A DNA stretch of 37,140 bases, from assembly GCA_016296435.1 (NCBI GenBank), contig JAEDJI010000003.1, forward strand, positions 1 through 37,140, read 5' to 3'. Source of the DNA: Bacilli bacterium (lineage in GTDB: Bacteria > Bacillota_I > Bacilli_A > RF39 > UBA660). Positions 1 to 9,059 of this stretch are shown piece after piece (the stretch's first letter is position 1; each line of letters starts with the position of its first letter). Under the pieces are notes generated by a model. It had not been told where the DNA came from. It was given only the letters and a program-made list of their open reading frames with translations, and searched no databases. The position numbers and the translations under genes are program-made.

Positions 1-622
1 CTTTTTCGTATGCTGATTTTGTTACAATATTTCCTTTATTATCATAGTATTTATTATTTACAACTTTACAATAATATTTTGTTGTTGATGTAGTTGTTGT
101 TTTAATGTTACTAGTTGTTGTTGTTTTCTTTTCACAAATGTAGTTAGAACAATAATCATAGCATCCTAAATGTACAATTACATAATCTTCATCATCACCG
201 CATGAAAGGTAAATTTTCATTTCGTATTCGGTTTTTTTCTTTGTTACCTCAACATATGTGTTATCAATATTACACATTTTACCTTTATTATCACTTAAAT
301 TAATTAGAAGTTTCTTTTCTAGCATTTCTCCAAGTGTTATTCTTACTTTGTCGCCTTCGTTTTTAGGTAATCTTTCTAATGTAAAGTAAGATTCTGCTAC
401 ATCTTTTAATAAATTAATATTTTCTTGGAAATAATTTGAAAATTCATTTGTTTGTTCTTTGTTATTATTTAATAGTTTTTGAATTGTTGAGTTAGTTGGG
501 AATATCCATACTAACAATAAAAGTAATATTACTATTAATAGAAATCCTACTAAAAAGTTTTTAATATAATGTGTTAATGGTTTGTTATTATTGTTTTCAT
601 TATAATCTACTTCGTATCCCAT
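1..622 (-). CDS. Membrane-anchored surface protein, unknown function (3' end outside window)
   Basis: The frame is open from an ATG at 622 to the window edge, giving 207 codons without a stop. A purine-rich AAGGGGG ribosome site precedes the ATG. Residues about 1-18 are polar, about 20-43 form one hydrophobic membrane helix, and the rest looks extracytoplasmic. The outer part has several Cys residues (motifs LGCYDYCSNYICEKK and YYCK) and a Thr-rich linker (TTTTSNIKTTTTSTTK), typical of exported, perhaps disulfide-bonded, wall-side proteins. It starts 13 bases after the preceding gene and probably shares its promoter near 2512-2540. I know of similar short anchored proteins with a YFTxERLP motif in AT-rich uncultured Bacillota, but no function. 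The C-terminus is missing. Confidence 0.7.
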   Translation of the reverse strand, partial: MGYEVDYNENNNNKPLTHYIKNFLVGFLLIVILLLLLVWIFPTNSTIQKLLNNNKEQTNEFSNYFQENINLLKDVAESYFTLERLPKNEGDKVRITLGEMLEKKLLINLSDNKGKMCNIDNTYVEVTKKKTEYEMKIYLSCGDDEDYVIVHLGCYDYCSNYICEKKTTTTSNIKTTTTSTTKYYCKVVNNKYYDNKGNIVTKSAYEK

Positions 623-635
623 AATTTAATCCCCC

Positions 636-2480
636 TTATTTACTATAAACTCTTTCTACAATTGTTTCTTCTTCATATGTATAGTTGTTTTCAGCAGATG
701 GTATTACTGTTTCAGTATTTTTTGTAGCTGTCGAATTTTCACTGTTGTTATTATTTGTATTATCATATATTATTGTTTCTTGTGGTATATTTCTATCTGT
801 TGTTATTGTTTCTTCTTCATGAATCATTTCTTTTTCTGCATTTTCTCTAAATTGTTTTTCGCTATCGTATAATTCTTTTGCGAGTCTTATGGCTTCTGCA
901 TATCCTTGCCATAATGCTAATCTATATTTTTCTTTATATTTTCCAGTGTAGCTATTTGCTTTATTTGTTAACTTAGCTTCATATGTAGCACTATTAAAAC
1001 TTCCATTATTTCTATACATTTCTTGATAAATATCATTAGTGAAGTTAACACCATATTGTTTTGCTTCTCTTATTATTTCTTCGATTTTATTAGCATCCTC
1101 TATTGAATAATCTTTGTTATCAATAGTTATTATTGGATCAACTTTATCTGATTTTTCCTCAGCTTTTTCAACTGCATCTTTACCAAACTCTTTTATAGCA
1201 GTTTTTTCGCTAACTTGTTTTTTTGTGTATTTAGTATTTTTGATTTTTGTATTTTTATATACTTTATTATTTGTTGATATTTTATTAGTTAAATTTCCAC
1301 TTTTTATTATTGGTGCAATGTCTCTTGAAGTTACTTTAATATTTTTATTATCCATTTCATCTGTAATGTAATATAAAGCTTGATTATCAGTTAAGTTTAT
1401 TTCTTTATTTTCTTGATTTGTTGCGACAACTAATTCTCTTGTTTGTGTATATTCATCAATTTCTTTTATGTATTCTTTTATAGTGTTGCATGTTACTGTT
1501 TCATTAGCTTCGACTATTTTGTCTGCGAATGATTTAGATAACACACCATTTAATTCTAATGCTGCAGTCATGTGTGTTCCGATAAATGATACAGCTTCTG
1601 GACATGTATTTTTTAAACTGTCTATTTTTCCACTGAAATATATTTGGTCTAATTTATTTACAATTTTTTGTTTATTTTCTTTTGTTGGTTTTTTGTTATA
1701 GTTTAATACTAATTGTTCAAAACTTGAGAATAGTTCTTGATTTTTTTGATTTTGAAATAGTTTATCTATACCAGATGGTTTTGTTGCTCTTAGATAATAA
1801 TTATTTAATACTCTTGCTGAATTAGTGTAATCTTCAGTTGCTTTAGCATCATCGAATGTAGAACCGAAGATTTCATAGAATGTTTCTTTAGAGTATGTAT
1901 CAGCATTTGCATATATAAATAGTGATTTTACTTCTTCAGCATTCAAAAATAATTGTGCATCTTTATCTTCTTTTACTTTAATTGATGGTGCTGAGGTATT
2001 ATTAAAATAATCTTGAACTTTATCCATTAATTTAAATGAATCTTTTTGTAATCCTTCATTTAAAAGTGCAAGTAATTGTTCAAAATCCATTTCTTGATAT
2101 TTTTCTGATGTTATTACCTGTTCTTTTGCTTTTTGTTCTCTTATTGAACATCCGATAAGTGCGGATGCTGCGATTGCTATTGTTAATAATCCTGCAGTTA
2201 TTTTAAGTTTTAGATTCTTTTTAGCATTTTTAATATTATTTTCATATACTTTCATGTTTGAAATTGTTGAATCTTTTTCTTCATTGTTGAAATATTCTTC
2301 TCCGATTACAACTTGATTATTATCATTAGCTTCCATAAACTGATAAATGGCAGATGTTTCTCCTAAACCAATTAATATTTCTCCAATATCTTTTTGACTT
2401 TTTAATTCATATATTTTCCCTTTGTAACCAAACTTTGTTGCATTTCCCAGTTCTTTGTCTAAATAAAACTTATTTTCCAT
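636..2480 (-). CDS. Large single-pass membrane protein, unknown function
   Basis: The product has 614 residues. I chose the ATG at 2480 because an AAAGGGGG ribosome site sits eight bases before it; the upstream in-frame Met at 2540 would lie inside the promoter. Residues 1-90 are hydrophilic and presumably cytoplasmic. Residues 94-110 are a membrane helix ending in ALIGC, which resembles a lipobox, with Cys at 111. The remaining 500 residues are charged, helix-rich and Asn/Lys-rich, with a low-complexity Glu/Thr/Asn tail. I recognise no catalytic domain. It is followed closely by another membrane-anchored protein. A role at the cell surface is inference only. Confidence 0.7.
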   Translation of the reverse strand: MENKFYLDKELGNATKFGYKGKIYELKSQKDIGEILIGLGETSAIYQFMEANDNNQVVIGEEYFNNEEKDSTISNMKVYENNIKNAKKNLKLKITAGLLTIAIAASALIGCSIREQKAKEQVITSEKYQEMDFEQLLALLNEGLQKDSFKLMDKVQDYFNNTSAPSIKVKEDKDAQLFLNAEEVKSLFIYANADTYSKETFYEIFGSTFDDAKATEDYTNSARVLNNYYLRATKPSGIDKLFQNQKNQELFSSFEQLVLNYNKKPTKENKQKIVNKLDQIYFSGKIDSLKNTCPEAVSFIGTHMTAALELNGVLSKSFADKIVEANETVTCNTIKEYIKEIDEYTQTRELVVATNQENKEINLTDNQALYYITDEMDNKNIKVTSRDIAPIIKSGNLTNKISTNNKVYKNTKIKNTKYTKKQVSEKTAIKEFGKDAVEKAEEKSDKVDPIITIDNKDYSIEDANKIEEIIREAKQYGVNFTNDIYQEMYRNNGSFNSATYEAKLTNKANSYTGKYKEKYRLALWQGYAEAIRLAKELYDSEKQFRENAEKEMIHEEETITTDRNIPQETIIYDNTNNNNSENSTATKNTETVIPSAENNYTYEEETIVERVYSK

Positions 2481-2511
2481 ATTATTTCCCCCTTTAACTT
2501 GGAATGGCATT

Positions 2512-2540
2512 ATTATAGCACTTTTTGTCGTTTTTGTCAA
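2512..2540 (-). promoter_or_regulatory. Consensus vegetative promoter
   Basis: On the minus strand a perfect TTGACA (2535-2540) is followed after 17 bases by a perfect TATAAT (2512-2517), with an extended TGC just before the -10. It drives the two surface-protein genes, leaving a leader of about 25 bases. This is the best match to the primary sigma consensus in the window. Confidence 0.9.
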
Positions 2541-2583
2541 TATTTTTCGTGTTTTAGGAATTTTTATTTTCTTTTAGATCAAA

Positions 2584-2617
2584 AAAGTATATGCTTTTTT
2601 TATTTATCATATACTTT
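2584..2617 (-). terminator. Terminator after pssA
   Basis: Arms AAAGTATATG (2584-2593) and CATATACTTT (2608-2617) form a 10-bp stem with a 14-base loop, followed on the minus strand by a short T-run. The stem begins inside the pssA stop codon. It ends the uvrB-to-pssA operon. Confidence 0.7.
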
Positions 2618-3242
2618 ATAAAATTATTAATATTGTTCCAAGGACTAGAGCTCCAATTAGAAATATTATTAATTCTTTTGTTTTTGGTTTTCTAATTTTA
2701 AAGTTTAAAATAAATAAAATTGATGTAATCAACATTACTATTGTATATAAAATATTAAAATTATCAGTTGTTAACAATAATGTGAATAAGTAAAAAATTG
2801 GAAATATTATAGCAGTTGATGTTACTGGTAGTCCACTATAGTATTTTACTGGTGCATTTTGATCAGCAATTGTATTAAAATAAGCTAGTCTTATTATTCC
2901 TCCAAGAGCAAATAGTATAAATATTATTACATTAACTATATTATGCAGACCTAAAGAATAAAATATTATGATTGGAAACATTATAAATGCAATTAAATCT
3001 GCTAGGGAGTCTAATTCTACTCCAAATTGTTTTTCTTGTTCTACTCTCTTGCAAGCTCTTGCTACTTTACCATCAAATGCATCACATAGTCCTGATATTA
3101 TTAGCAATAAAAGTGCGTATTTTGGTTGTTTTTCGATTAAGGCTATATATATACCTATAATTGCACTTATAACTGATAAATATGTTAATATTACCGATTT
3201 TTTATAATAGCCTATTAGTAATGGTTTTTTTTCTTTTTTCAT
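2616..3242 (-). CDS. pssA: CDP-diacylglycerol-serine O-phosphatidyltransferase
   Basis: This 208-residue polytopic membrane enzyme should make phosphatidylserine, the precursor of phosphatidylethanolamine, from CDP-diacylglycerol and serine. The CDP-alcohol phosphotransferase signature is intact: D54, D57, G58, A61, R62, then G74, D78 and D82 (CDAFDGKVAR ... FGVELDSLAD). The longer spacer between the two halves and the DSLAD ending fit the PssA branch better than PgsA. About six hydrophobic helices follow. It is the last gene of the uvrB operon, 11 bases after the HD gene, with a GGAG ribosome site. No decarboxylase (psd) lies nearby. The assignment to serine rather than another alcohol rests on motif resemblance. 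Confidence 0.8.
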   Translation of the reverse strand: MKKEKKPLLIGYYKKSVILTYLSVISAIIGIYIALIEKQPKYALLLLIISGLCDAFDGKVARACKRVEQEKQFGVELDSLADLIAFIMFPIIIFYSLGLHNIVNVIIFILFALGGIIRLAYFNTIADQNAPVKYYSGLPVTSTAIIFPIFYLFTLLLTTDNFNILYTIVMLITSILFILNFKIRKPKTKELIIFLIGALVLGTILIIL

Positions 3243-3253
3243 TTTTCAATCTC

Positions 3254-3832
3254 CTATATTATATTATTATTGTTATCAAATTTTACATTTAAGAACTTTT
3301 TGCTTGATAAATAATCGCATGTATGAACAAAAATTTGATATTTTGTTTTTGGCTTTGGTAGAACTATGTTACTATATTGATTTGTATTCCATTGTCCCAT
3401 GTGAGATGATATTGCATCTGTTATAAATTTTATTTCTTCATCTGTAAATGTTGTTTCTTGTTGTTGTTTTTTTATATTGTTTGCCACTAGTAGTGGATGA
3501 TCGAATCTTGTATATTGTTCTTTTATTTCTCCACATTTTAATGTGTCATGCATTATCACTGCTATTTTTAGAAGGTCTTGTTCTTCTTTTGTAAACATCT
3601 CTTGATAACATTCTAGCGATAGAAGTTCGTTTGCTATTCTTGTTGCTACTTTTGTATGTCTAAGTAGGCCTTGTGGTCCTGCTGAAAATTCTGGATGATA
3701 TTTGCCTGTTGATGACGCTGGTATTTCAAAAAAGTAATCAGGTATATTGTCTATCAATACTTTTAAATTATTCTTATATTTTTCATTTTGTATCATATCT
3801 ATTTCTGGTCTTAGCATTTCTTTTTTGTTCAT
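3254..3832 (-). CDS. HD-domain metal-dependent phosphohydrolase
   Basis: The 192-residue protein has the full HD signature: H59 (LRHT), H95-D96 (IMHD), H112 (FDHP), H144 (SHMG) and D173 (HTCDYL). These residues bind divalent metal in HD phosphohydrolases. The domain fills most of the chain and there is no partner domain or membrane segment, so it is a stand-alone cytoplasmic enzyme. The substrate, nucleotide or RNA end, cannot be read from sequence. AAGGAG precedes the ATG at 3832. It sits between the DUF1287 gene and pssA with short gaps, so it is co-transcribed with uvrB. Confidence 0.75.
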   Translation of the reverse strand: MNKKEMLRPEIDMIQNEKYKNNLKVLIDNIPDYFFEIPASSTGKYHPEFSAGPQGLLRHTKVATRIANELLSLECYQEMFTKEEQDLLKIAVIMHDTLKCGEIKEQYTRFDHPLLVANNIKKQQQETTFTDEEIKFITDAISSHMGQWNTNQYSNIVLPKPKTKYQIFVHTCDYLSSKKFLNVKFDNNNNII

Positions 3833-3848
3833 TGTACTTCTCCTTTTA

Positions 3849-4616
3849 TTATGAATTTATTAATTTTTCTAATTTTTCGTTATATTCAAATCTATAATGG
3901 TCGGTAATTGCCATATCTGTTGTTTCTAGAATGTCTTCCTCTTTTGATTTTTGTTTGTCATCATGTAGATGAATTATATATGGTATACCGTTTTTGTTTA
4001 TTTTATCTGAAACTATTGCTATGTGTGAGTTGTAATCAAATATTATTATATCACCAGGTTGGAACGAACCAATTTCGTTTATGTCTGTTGTTATTTTTTT
4101 TGCATATCTGTCAAAGAAGATTTGTTGGTTTGTTATTCTTCTGAAATCTATGTTGTCATCCCTTATTTTTATATTATAAGTATTTTCATTTGTTTTTTGT
4201 GTTTGTTTAATATCTTTTGATATGAGTTGTTTTAAGTCATAACCTGCTTCTTTTAAGGACCATACTATTAAATCAGCGCTTGTTCCTTCACTTTCAGGTG
4301 GATAACCTCCATCGTAGTACTTACTTACATACTTTGGATTTATTTTGGCTACTTTTTTTGCCCCATTTAAAATATCTGTGTAATCATCTATTCCATTTTG
4401 ATTGTAGTCAGAGGTGCTTTGATTATAAATAAATCCAAAATCATATAGTTTGTAGTATTCTTTTTTTTCGGTTGTATTTGGCGTTATTTTGCGTTCAATA
4501 TGATATAAATAGTTTATTACTTCGCATGAAATTGTTACAAGCAGTATTCCGATTACTAAAAACATAAACTTTTTCTTTACTTCTTTTTTTATTTTTAATT
4601 TTTTCTTTTTTTTCAT
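3849..4616 (-). CDS. DUF1287-family exported protein with Ser at the expected catalytic Cys
   Basis: The 255-residue protein has a very basic N-terminus, a membrane helix at about 17-37 and an extracytoplasmic domain. The block YYDGGYPPESEGTSADLIVW with AGYDLKQLI, the later FRRITNQQIFF, and PGDIIIFDYNSHIAIVSD match the DUF1287 family, which has an NlpC/P60-like fold. Family members as I know them read GTCTDVIW, giving the nucleophile; here the residue is S113 (codon AGC). The presumed catalytic His (H198) is kept. An EF-hand-like stretch, DYNQNGIDDYTD, starts at residue 70. It could be a wall-binding pseudoenzyme. It is co-transcribed with uvrB, 10 bases away. Confidence 0.75.
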   Translation of the reverse strand: MKKKKKLKIKKEVKKKFMFLVIGILLVTISCEVINYLYHIERKITPNTTEKKEYYKLYDFGFIYNQSTSDYNQNGIDDYTDILNGAKKVAKINPKYVSKYYDGGYPPESEGTSADLIVWSLKEAGYDLKQLISKDIKQTQKTNENTYNIKIRDDNIDFRRITNQQIFFDRYAKKITTDINEIGSFQPGDIIIFDYNSHIAIVSDKINKNGIPYIIHLHDDKQKSKEEDILETTDMAITDHYRFEYNEKLEKLINS

Positions 4617-4626
4617 AACTATTCCT

Positions 4627-6570
4627 TCATTTTAGTTTTAATTCAAATATAATATCACGTAATTGCATAGCGCGCTCGAAGTCTAAATTTTTTGCTGATT
4701 TTCTCATTTCTTCTTCTAGTCTTTCTATGCTTACATTTTCCATTATATCATTATTTTCTGGTTTTGAATAGTTTTCATCAGCACTATTGGATATTAATTC
4801 TCTTATTTCTTTATTTATAGTTTTGGGGATAATATTGTGTTCTTTATTATATTGTTCTTGAATTGCGCGTCTTCTTCTTGTTTCTTTTACTGCTTCTTTT
4901 ATGCTATCTGTCATTTTATCGGCGTACATTATAACGTGACCATTTGCGTTTCTGGCACATCTACCTATTGTTTGAATAAGACTTCTTGTTGAACGCAAAA
5001 AACCTTCTTTATCCGCATCTAGTATAGCTATTAAGCTTACTTCTGGAATGTCAAGTCCTTCACGTAATAGATTTATTCCTACGATACAGTCATAAGTTCC
5101 TAGTCTTAATTCTCTAATTGTTTTTAATCTATCTAGTGTTTTTACTTCTGAATGGAGATATGCTACTTTTATATCAAGTTCTTTTAGGTAGTTTGTTAGC
5201 TCTTCAGCCATTCTTATTGTTAGAGTTGTAATTAAAACTCTTTCATTTCTTTCTATTCTAGATTTTATTTCTCCGACTAGGTCATCTATTTGTCCAAGTG
5301 AGGGTTTTATTTCAATAGTTGGATCTAATAATCCTGTCGGTCTTATTATTTGATCTACTTTGTTTTGTGCAAGTTCTAGTTCATAGTCTCCAGGTGTCGC
5401 TGATACGTATATTGCTTGGTTTATTTTAGATTCAAATTCATCAAATTTTAATGGTCTATTATCAAGTGCACTTGGTAGTCTAAAGCCATATTCTACTAAT
5501 GTTGTTTTTCTTGCTCTATCTCCATTGTACATTCCTCTTACTTGAGGTAGGGTTACATGTGATTCATCTACCACTAAAAGAAAATCCTTTGGAAAGAAAT
5601 CAATCAATGTGTTTGGGGTTTCTCCTTCTTTTCTTCCTCCTAGGTGTCTTGAGTAGTTTTCAATACCACTGCAGAATCCTGTTTCTTTCATCATTTCTAT
5701 ATCATATTTTGTTCTTTGCTCAATGCGTTGATATTCTAATAGTTTATTATTTTCTTTAAAGTATTCTAATCTATTTTCTAACTCTAGTTCTATTCTTTTG
5801 ATTGCTTCTTGTAACTTGTCATCACTTGTTACAAAGTGGCTAGCTGGAAATATTGATACATTCTTTTTTGTTGAAACAACTTTTCCTGTTATTACGTCTG
5901 TCTCTAATATTTTGTCTATTTCATCTCCAAATAGTTCTATTCTAATTGCTTTTGCATGTTCATTTGTTGGTATTATTTCTATTATATCACCGTGGACTCT
6001 AAAGGTTCCTCTTTTGAAGTCTGTATCATTTCTTTCATATAACATATCTATTAATTTCATTAAAAGCTGATTTCTTTCTATTGTTTGTCCCATGCTTAAT
6101 GTAAGCATATTTTTTTCATATTCTTCTTTTTCCCCAATACCATATATGCATGATACCGATGCTACTACTATTACATCTTTTGAGGATAAAAGTGCACTTG
6201 TTGCGGCATGCCTTAATTCATCAATTTCTTCATTAATTGATGAATCTTTTTCAATGTAGGTATCTGTTTGTGGTTTATATGCTTCTGGTTGATAATAATC
6301 ATAATAAGATACAAAGTATTCAACATGATTTTCTGGAAATAATTCCTTTAATTCAGAGTATAATTGCCCTGCTAATGTTTTATTGTGAGCTAATACTAAT
6401 GTTGGTTTGTTAGTTTGTTTTATAACGTTTGCAATTGTGAATGTTTTTCCAGTTCCGGTTGCCCCCAGTAAAACTTGGTGTTTTAATCCATTGTTTACTC
6501 CGTCTACTAAACTTTTAATTGCTTGTGGTTGATCACCACTTGGTTGAAATTTAGAGTGTAATTTAAACAT
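4627..6570 (-). CDS. uvrB: Excinuclease ABC subunit B
   Basis: UvrB is the damage-verification helicase subunit of nucleotide excision repair and hands damaged DNA from UvrA to UvrC. At 647 residues it is full length. Walker A is GATGTGKT at 36-43, the beta-hairpin region carries [10 protein letters not shown], the DEAD-like box reads VVDESHVT, and helicase motifs V/VI include [16 protein letters not shown] and QTIGRCARN. The C-terminal UVR motif that contacts UvrC is present ([19 protein letters not shown]). uvrA is not in the window. The stop codon is TGA. It is first in a four-gene operon behind a clear promoter; why lipid and HD genes follow is unclear. Confidence 0.97.
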   Translation of the reverse strand: MFKLHSKFQPSGDQPQAIKSLVDGVNNGLKHQVLLGATGTGKTFTIANVIKQTNKPTLVLAHNKTLAGQLYSELKELFPENHVEYFVSYYDYYQPEAYKPQTDTYIEKDSSINEEIDELRHAATSALLSSKDVIVVASVSCIYGIGEKEEYEKNMLTLSMGQTIERNQLLMKLIDMLYERNDTDFKRGTFRVHGDIIEIIPTNEHAKAIRIELFGDEIDKILETDVITGKVVSTKKNVSIFPASHFVTSDDKLQEAIKRIELELENRLEYFKENNKLLEYQRIEQRTKYDIEMMKETGFCSGIENYSRHLGGRKEGETPNTLIDFFPKDFLLVVDESHVTLPQVRGMYNGDRARKTTLVEYGFRLPSALDNRPLKFDEFESKINQAIYVSATPGDYELELAQNKVDQIIRPTGLLDPTIEIKPSLGQIDDLVGEIKSRIERNERVLITTLTIRMAEELTNYLKELDIKVAYLHSEVKTLDRLKTIRELRLGTYDCIVGINLLREGLDIPEVSLIAILDADKEGFLRSTRSLIQTIGRCARNANGHVIMYADKMTDSIKEAVKETRRRRAIQEQYNKEHNIIPKTINKEIRELISNSADENYSKPENNDIMENVSIERLEEEMRKSAKNLDFERAMQLRDIIFELKLK

Positions 6571-6592
6571 AGTATTCCTCCTTTGCTATATT

Positions 6593-6621
6593 ATTATAAT
6601 ACACGAATAATTATTTGTAAA
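6593..6621 (-). promoter_or_regulatory. uvrB promoter
   Basis: TTTACA (6616-6621), 17 bases, then TATAAT (6593-6598) on the minus strand, about 22 bases before the uvrB ATG. I see no LexA-type operator overlapping it. The remaining intergenic stretch up to 6738 shows only AT-rich sequence with a weak 7-bp inverted repeat (TAATTAA ... TTAATTA). Confidence 0.75.
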
Positions 6622-6738
6622 TAAAGTTTGTAATTAATCTTTTTATAGTTAATTAAACGGGTTTTATATATATTTCCAAGAACACTGCTATGAATGATTA
6701 ATTTATTTTTTTAAAATAATATTTTAGTAAATATTTAA

Positions 6739-6768
6739 AAAGTTATTAACAAAACTGTTAATAACTTT
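6739..6768 (-). terminator. Terminator after the 6758 gene
   Basis: A 13-bp perfect stem (6739-6751 with 6756-6768) closes on a 4-base loop and runs into TTTTT on the minus strand. It overlaps the last codons of the upstream gene. The stem is AT-only apart from two G-C pairs but has no mismatch. Confidence 0.8.
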
Positions 6769-7996
6769 GTGTTATTAAAGATGAAAATACTGTTGATAGT
6801 TTTTCAAATCCTCTATTTTTTGATATATTTGTTTTTATCTCTTCAATTTGCTTTTCTGTTAATTCTTCATAATTTATTGATTCTTTTATTTCTTTCTTAT
6901 TTATTATTGGATTTTTTTCTTCTTGATTTATTATATTTATTGTTAAAGTTCCTAATTCCATAATTGATGTTTCTAATGATGTTTTTTCTTTATCGTTGTC
7001 TTTGTCTTTTCTTATAGTTCCTTTGGCTATTATTAGATCTTCTTGTTTTATATTAAAATTGTATTTATCTTTATGTTTTGTAATTGATATGTTATATTTT
7101 TCTTCGTTTAACTTTAATTCTGCTTCATATCTAACGACTTCTTTTATAATTCCTTTGCAGTATATTGATAGTGTTATATCAGTATTATTATCATATGAAA
7201 TTGTGTCAATTAAGTTTTTCAACTCTTCTTTTATATTTTTGTTTTTTGATATAGTTACTGCTGATTTAATAAATTCTTTGTCTTCTTTTAGATATACTAA
7301 AAATTCTTTTGTCATTTTTGTTAATTTTTTTTCGTCTAATTTCATTGATATTTTAGTTGTTTTTGTCTTTTTGTCATCAATTGTAATTGTTTTGTCTTCT
7401 GATGTTAAGTATTCTTTTTTTATAGATTTTTGAAATGCTTGATTGACGCTTTTAATAATAACCTTGATTTCTTCATTATTTTCTGATGTATTAAATATAT
7501 TGTTATACTCTTTAGATAAATCTATGGTTATATATTTGTCAAATGCATCGGGCAGTAGTATAAAACTTTTTTCATCTTGCATGTAAATGTTTGTGTCTAC
7601 TAACTTTTCATTTTTATATGTCGTTTTTAATTCTGTTTGCATTATTTTTTGTTCTTTATCTATTTTATAATTTGCTACTAATTTTATACCATTGAAATAT
7701 TCAAAAAATTCTTTTAAGTTAATGTCATTTGATTCAATATTGTAATCAATTTGTAAATTGCCAGATACTTTTTTAATTTTTTCTTGTTGTTCTATTTGTT
7801 CTGTTAGATTTTTGGTTAGTTTATTTGTATTGTATTTGATTGCTAGTAATGGATTACTATTTATATAGAAGTAGATTATTACTGTTGATACAATTATAAG
7901 TATTATTATTGATAACAATGATAAAAGTACTTTGCTTTTGTTTTTATTTTTTTCAAAACTAACTATTTCATTACCCATTATTTCATTATTTTCCAT
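6758..7996 (-). CDS. Membrane-anchored extracytoplasmic protein, unknown function
   Basis: The 412-residue protein has a cytoplasmic N-terminus of about 22 residues, one membrane helix at about 23-44, and a large outer domain rich in Lys, Glu, Asn and Thr. The outer part alternates short strands in the style LKTTYKNEKLVDTNIYMQD and repeats residues such as DKYITIDLSKEY, suggesting a beta-rich fold like those of substrate-sensing lipoproteins. No enzyme motif or lipobox is visible. An AGAGG ribosome site precedes the ATG and a TATAAT lies about 20 bases further up. It is flanked by its own terminator and hpf. I do not recognise the family. Confidence 0.65.
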   Translation of the reverse strand: MENNEIMGNEIVSFEKNKNKSKVLLSLLSIIILIIVSTVIIYFYINSNPLLAIKYNTNKLTKNLTEQIEQQEKIKKVSGNLQIDYNIESNDINLKEFFEYFNGIKLVANYKIDKEQKIMQTELKTTYKNEKLVDTNIYMQDEKSFILLPDAFDKYITIDLSKEYNNIFNTSENNEEIKVIIKSVNQAFQKSIKKEYLTSEDKTITIDDKKTKTTKISMKLDEKKLTKMTKEFLVYLKEDKEFIKSAVTISKNKNIKEELKNLIDTISYDNNTDITLSIYCKGIIKEVVRYEAELKLNEEKYNISITKHKDKYNFNIKQEDLIIAKGTIRKDKDNDKEKTSLETSIMELGTLTINIINQEEKNPIINKKEIKESINYEELTEKQIEEIKTNISKNRGFEKLSTVFSSLITQSY

Positions 7997-8063
7997 ATTA
8001 ATAACCTCTTTATTATATGTCCTTTTTTATCACATAACTATATGGTTTTTAAGTATCTTTTTC

Positions 8064-8600
8064 TTATTCTTCTTCAATTAGGCCATAGTCTTTACTTTTT
8101 CTTTTATAAATCACTGCAAACTTATTTGTATCAATATCTTTGAATAGATAAAAATCATGCCCCAGAAGTTCCATTTGAAGAATCGCTTCTTCTTCATCCA
8201 TTGGTTTTAGTTCTACCTGTTTTCTTTTTATAATTTTATTTTTATCTTCTTCAATATTAAAATTTGAAAAATCATAATCTAGATTAAAATCACTTTTTTC
8301 TTTTTGCTTTTTGCTATTTATTCTTGTCTTGTTTTTGATTATTTGTCTTTCTAGTTTGTCAATAGCAGTATCTATTGTGGCATAGAAATCTTCTCCTGTT
8401 TCTTCTACCCTTAATGTGTATTTTTTAAGTGGAATTGTAATTTCTACTTTTTGTTTTACTCCTTGTTTTTTGAATAAAATATTACTTTGTATTTGTTCTT
8501 GTTGTTCTAAATACTTTGAAAGTTTGTTTATTTTGTTTGATGCATATTCTTTCATTGCATTTGTTATTTCAAGTTTTTCTCCTCTTATTTTTAAATTCAT
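8064..8600 (-). CDS. hpf: Ribosome hibernation promoting factor, long form
   Basis: The 178-residue protein binds the 30S subunit and drives 100S ribosome dimers when growth stops. Residues 1-95 form the S30AE/HPF domain (MNLKIRGEKLEIT at the start, with the basic YASNKINKLSKYLEQ helix). Residues about 120-178 are the dimerisation domain with the conserved KPMDEEEAILQMELLGHDFYLFKD and final SKDYGLIE. This two-domain layout is the long HPF of Gram-positive bacteria. AGGAGG precedes the ATG. A TGATAAAAT extended -10 lies about 22 bases before the ATG, without a good -35. Confidence 0.95.
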   Translation of the reverse strand: MNLKIRGEKLEITNAMKEYASNKINKLSKYLEQQEQIQSNILFKKQGVKQKVEITIPLKKYTLRVEETGEDFYATIDTAIDKLERQIIKNKTRINSKKQKEKSDFNLDYDFSNFNIEEDKNKIIKRKQVELKPMDEEEAILQMELLGHDFYLFKDIDTNKFAVIYKRKSKDYGLIEEE

Positions 8601-8682
8601 AATATCATCCTCCTAGTAATATTTTATCACTTTTTTATAACTAAATAAATAGTTTCTAAAAAGTTTAAGTTTTTGACATAAG

Positions 8683-8712
8683 AAAATCGAGTTACAATTA
8701 AAACTCGATTTT
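8683..8712. terminator. Hairpin terminator after the cold-shock gene
   Basis: Arms AAAATCGAGTT (8683-8693) and AACTCGATTTT (8702-8712) make an 11-bp stem with an 8-base loop. T-tracts occur on both strands, so it can act in either direction; the functional one is the minus strand after csp. Confidence 0.8.
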
Positions 8713-8730
8713 GCCATATATTTGATCCAA

Positions 8731-8952
8731 TTATATGGGCATTGGTTCTTTTTGTTTTATTAATATTACATCAACTGCTTGAAGTCCTTTTCCTGTTTCT
8801 ATAATTTTGAAAGTAACATAGTCGCCTTCAGTAAGGGTTTTATATCCTTCCATCTTAATAGCAGAATAATGAACAAATACATCTTTATTAGGTTTGTAAT
8901 CAATGAAACCAAATCCTTTCTCATTGTTAAACCATTTTACAAAACCTGTCAT
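8731..8952 (-). CDS. Cold-shock RNA chaperone (CspA family)
   Basis: The product is 73 residues when started at the ATG at 8952, which has AGGTGA six bases upstream. A GTG nine bases further up would sit on top of that ribosome site. MTGFVKWFNNEKGFGFID holds RNP1 and VFVHYSAI holds RNP2, the single-strand RNA-binding faces of the OB fold. The C-terminus extends a little beyond the usual 66 residues (KQKEPMPI). It is monocistronic, with a leader of about 60 bases typical of cold-regulated genes. Confidence 0.95.
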   Translation of the reverse strand: MTGFVKWFNNEKGFGFIDYKPNKDVFVHYSAIKMEGYKTLTEGDYVTFKIIETGKGLQAVDVILIKQKEPMPI

Positions 8953-9016
8953 TATTTTCACCTCTCCTTCCCTACTAATTTTTTTACTTCTTTGCTTTTT
9001 TAATATGATCTGTTAT

Positions 9017-9045
9017 ATTATGTGTGCAATTTAATAGTATCACAA
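9017..9045 (-). promoter_or_regulatory. Probable csp promoter
   Basis: TTGTGA (9040-9045), 17 bases, then CATAAT (9017-9022) on the minus strand, leaving a leader of about 60 bases before the csp ATG. The -10 deviates at one position. Confidence 0.55.
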
Positions 9046-9059
9046 ATATGATTTATTTA

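Noticed and set aside
4627..6570. TGA read as tryptophan (mycoplasma code), suggested by AT-richness and scarcity of TGA stops
   Set aside because: uvrB ends on TGA at the expected length with the next ribosome site just after it, conserved proteins are complete without reading TGA, and Trp is TGG throughout.
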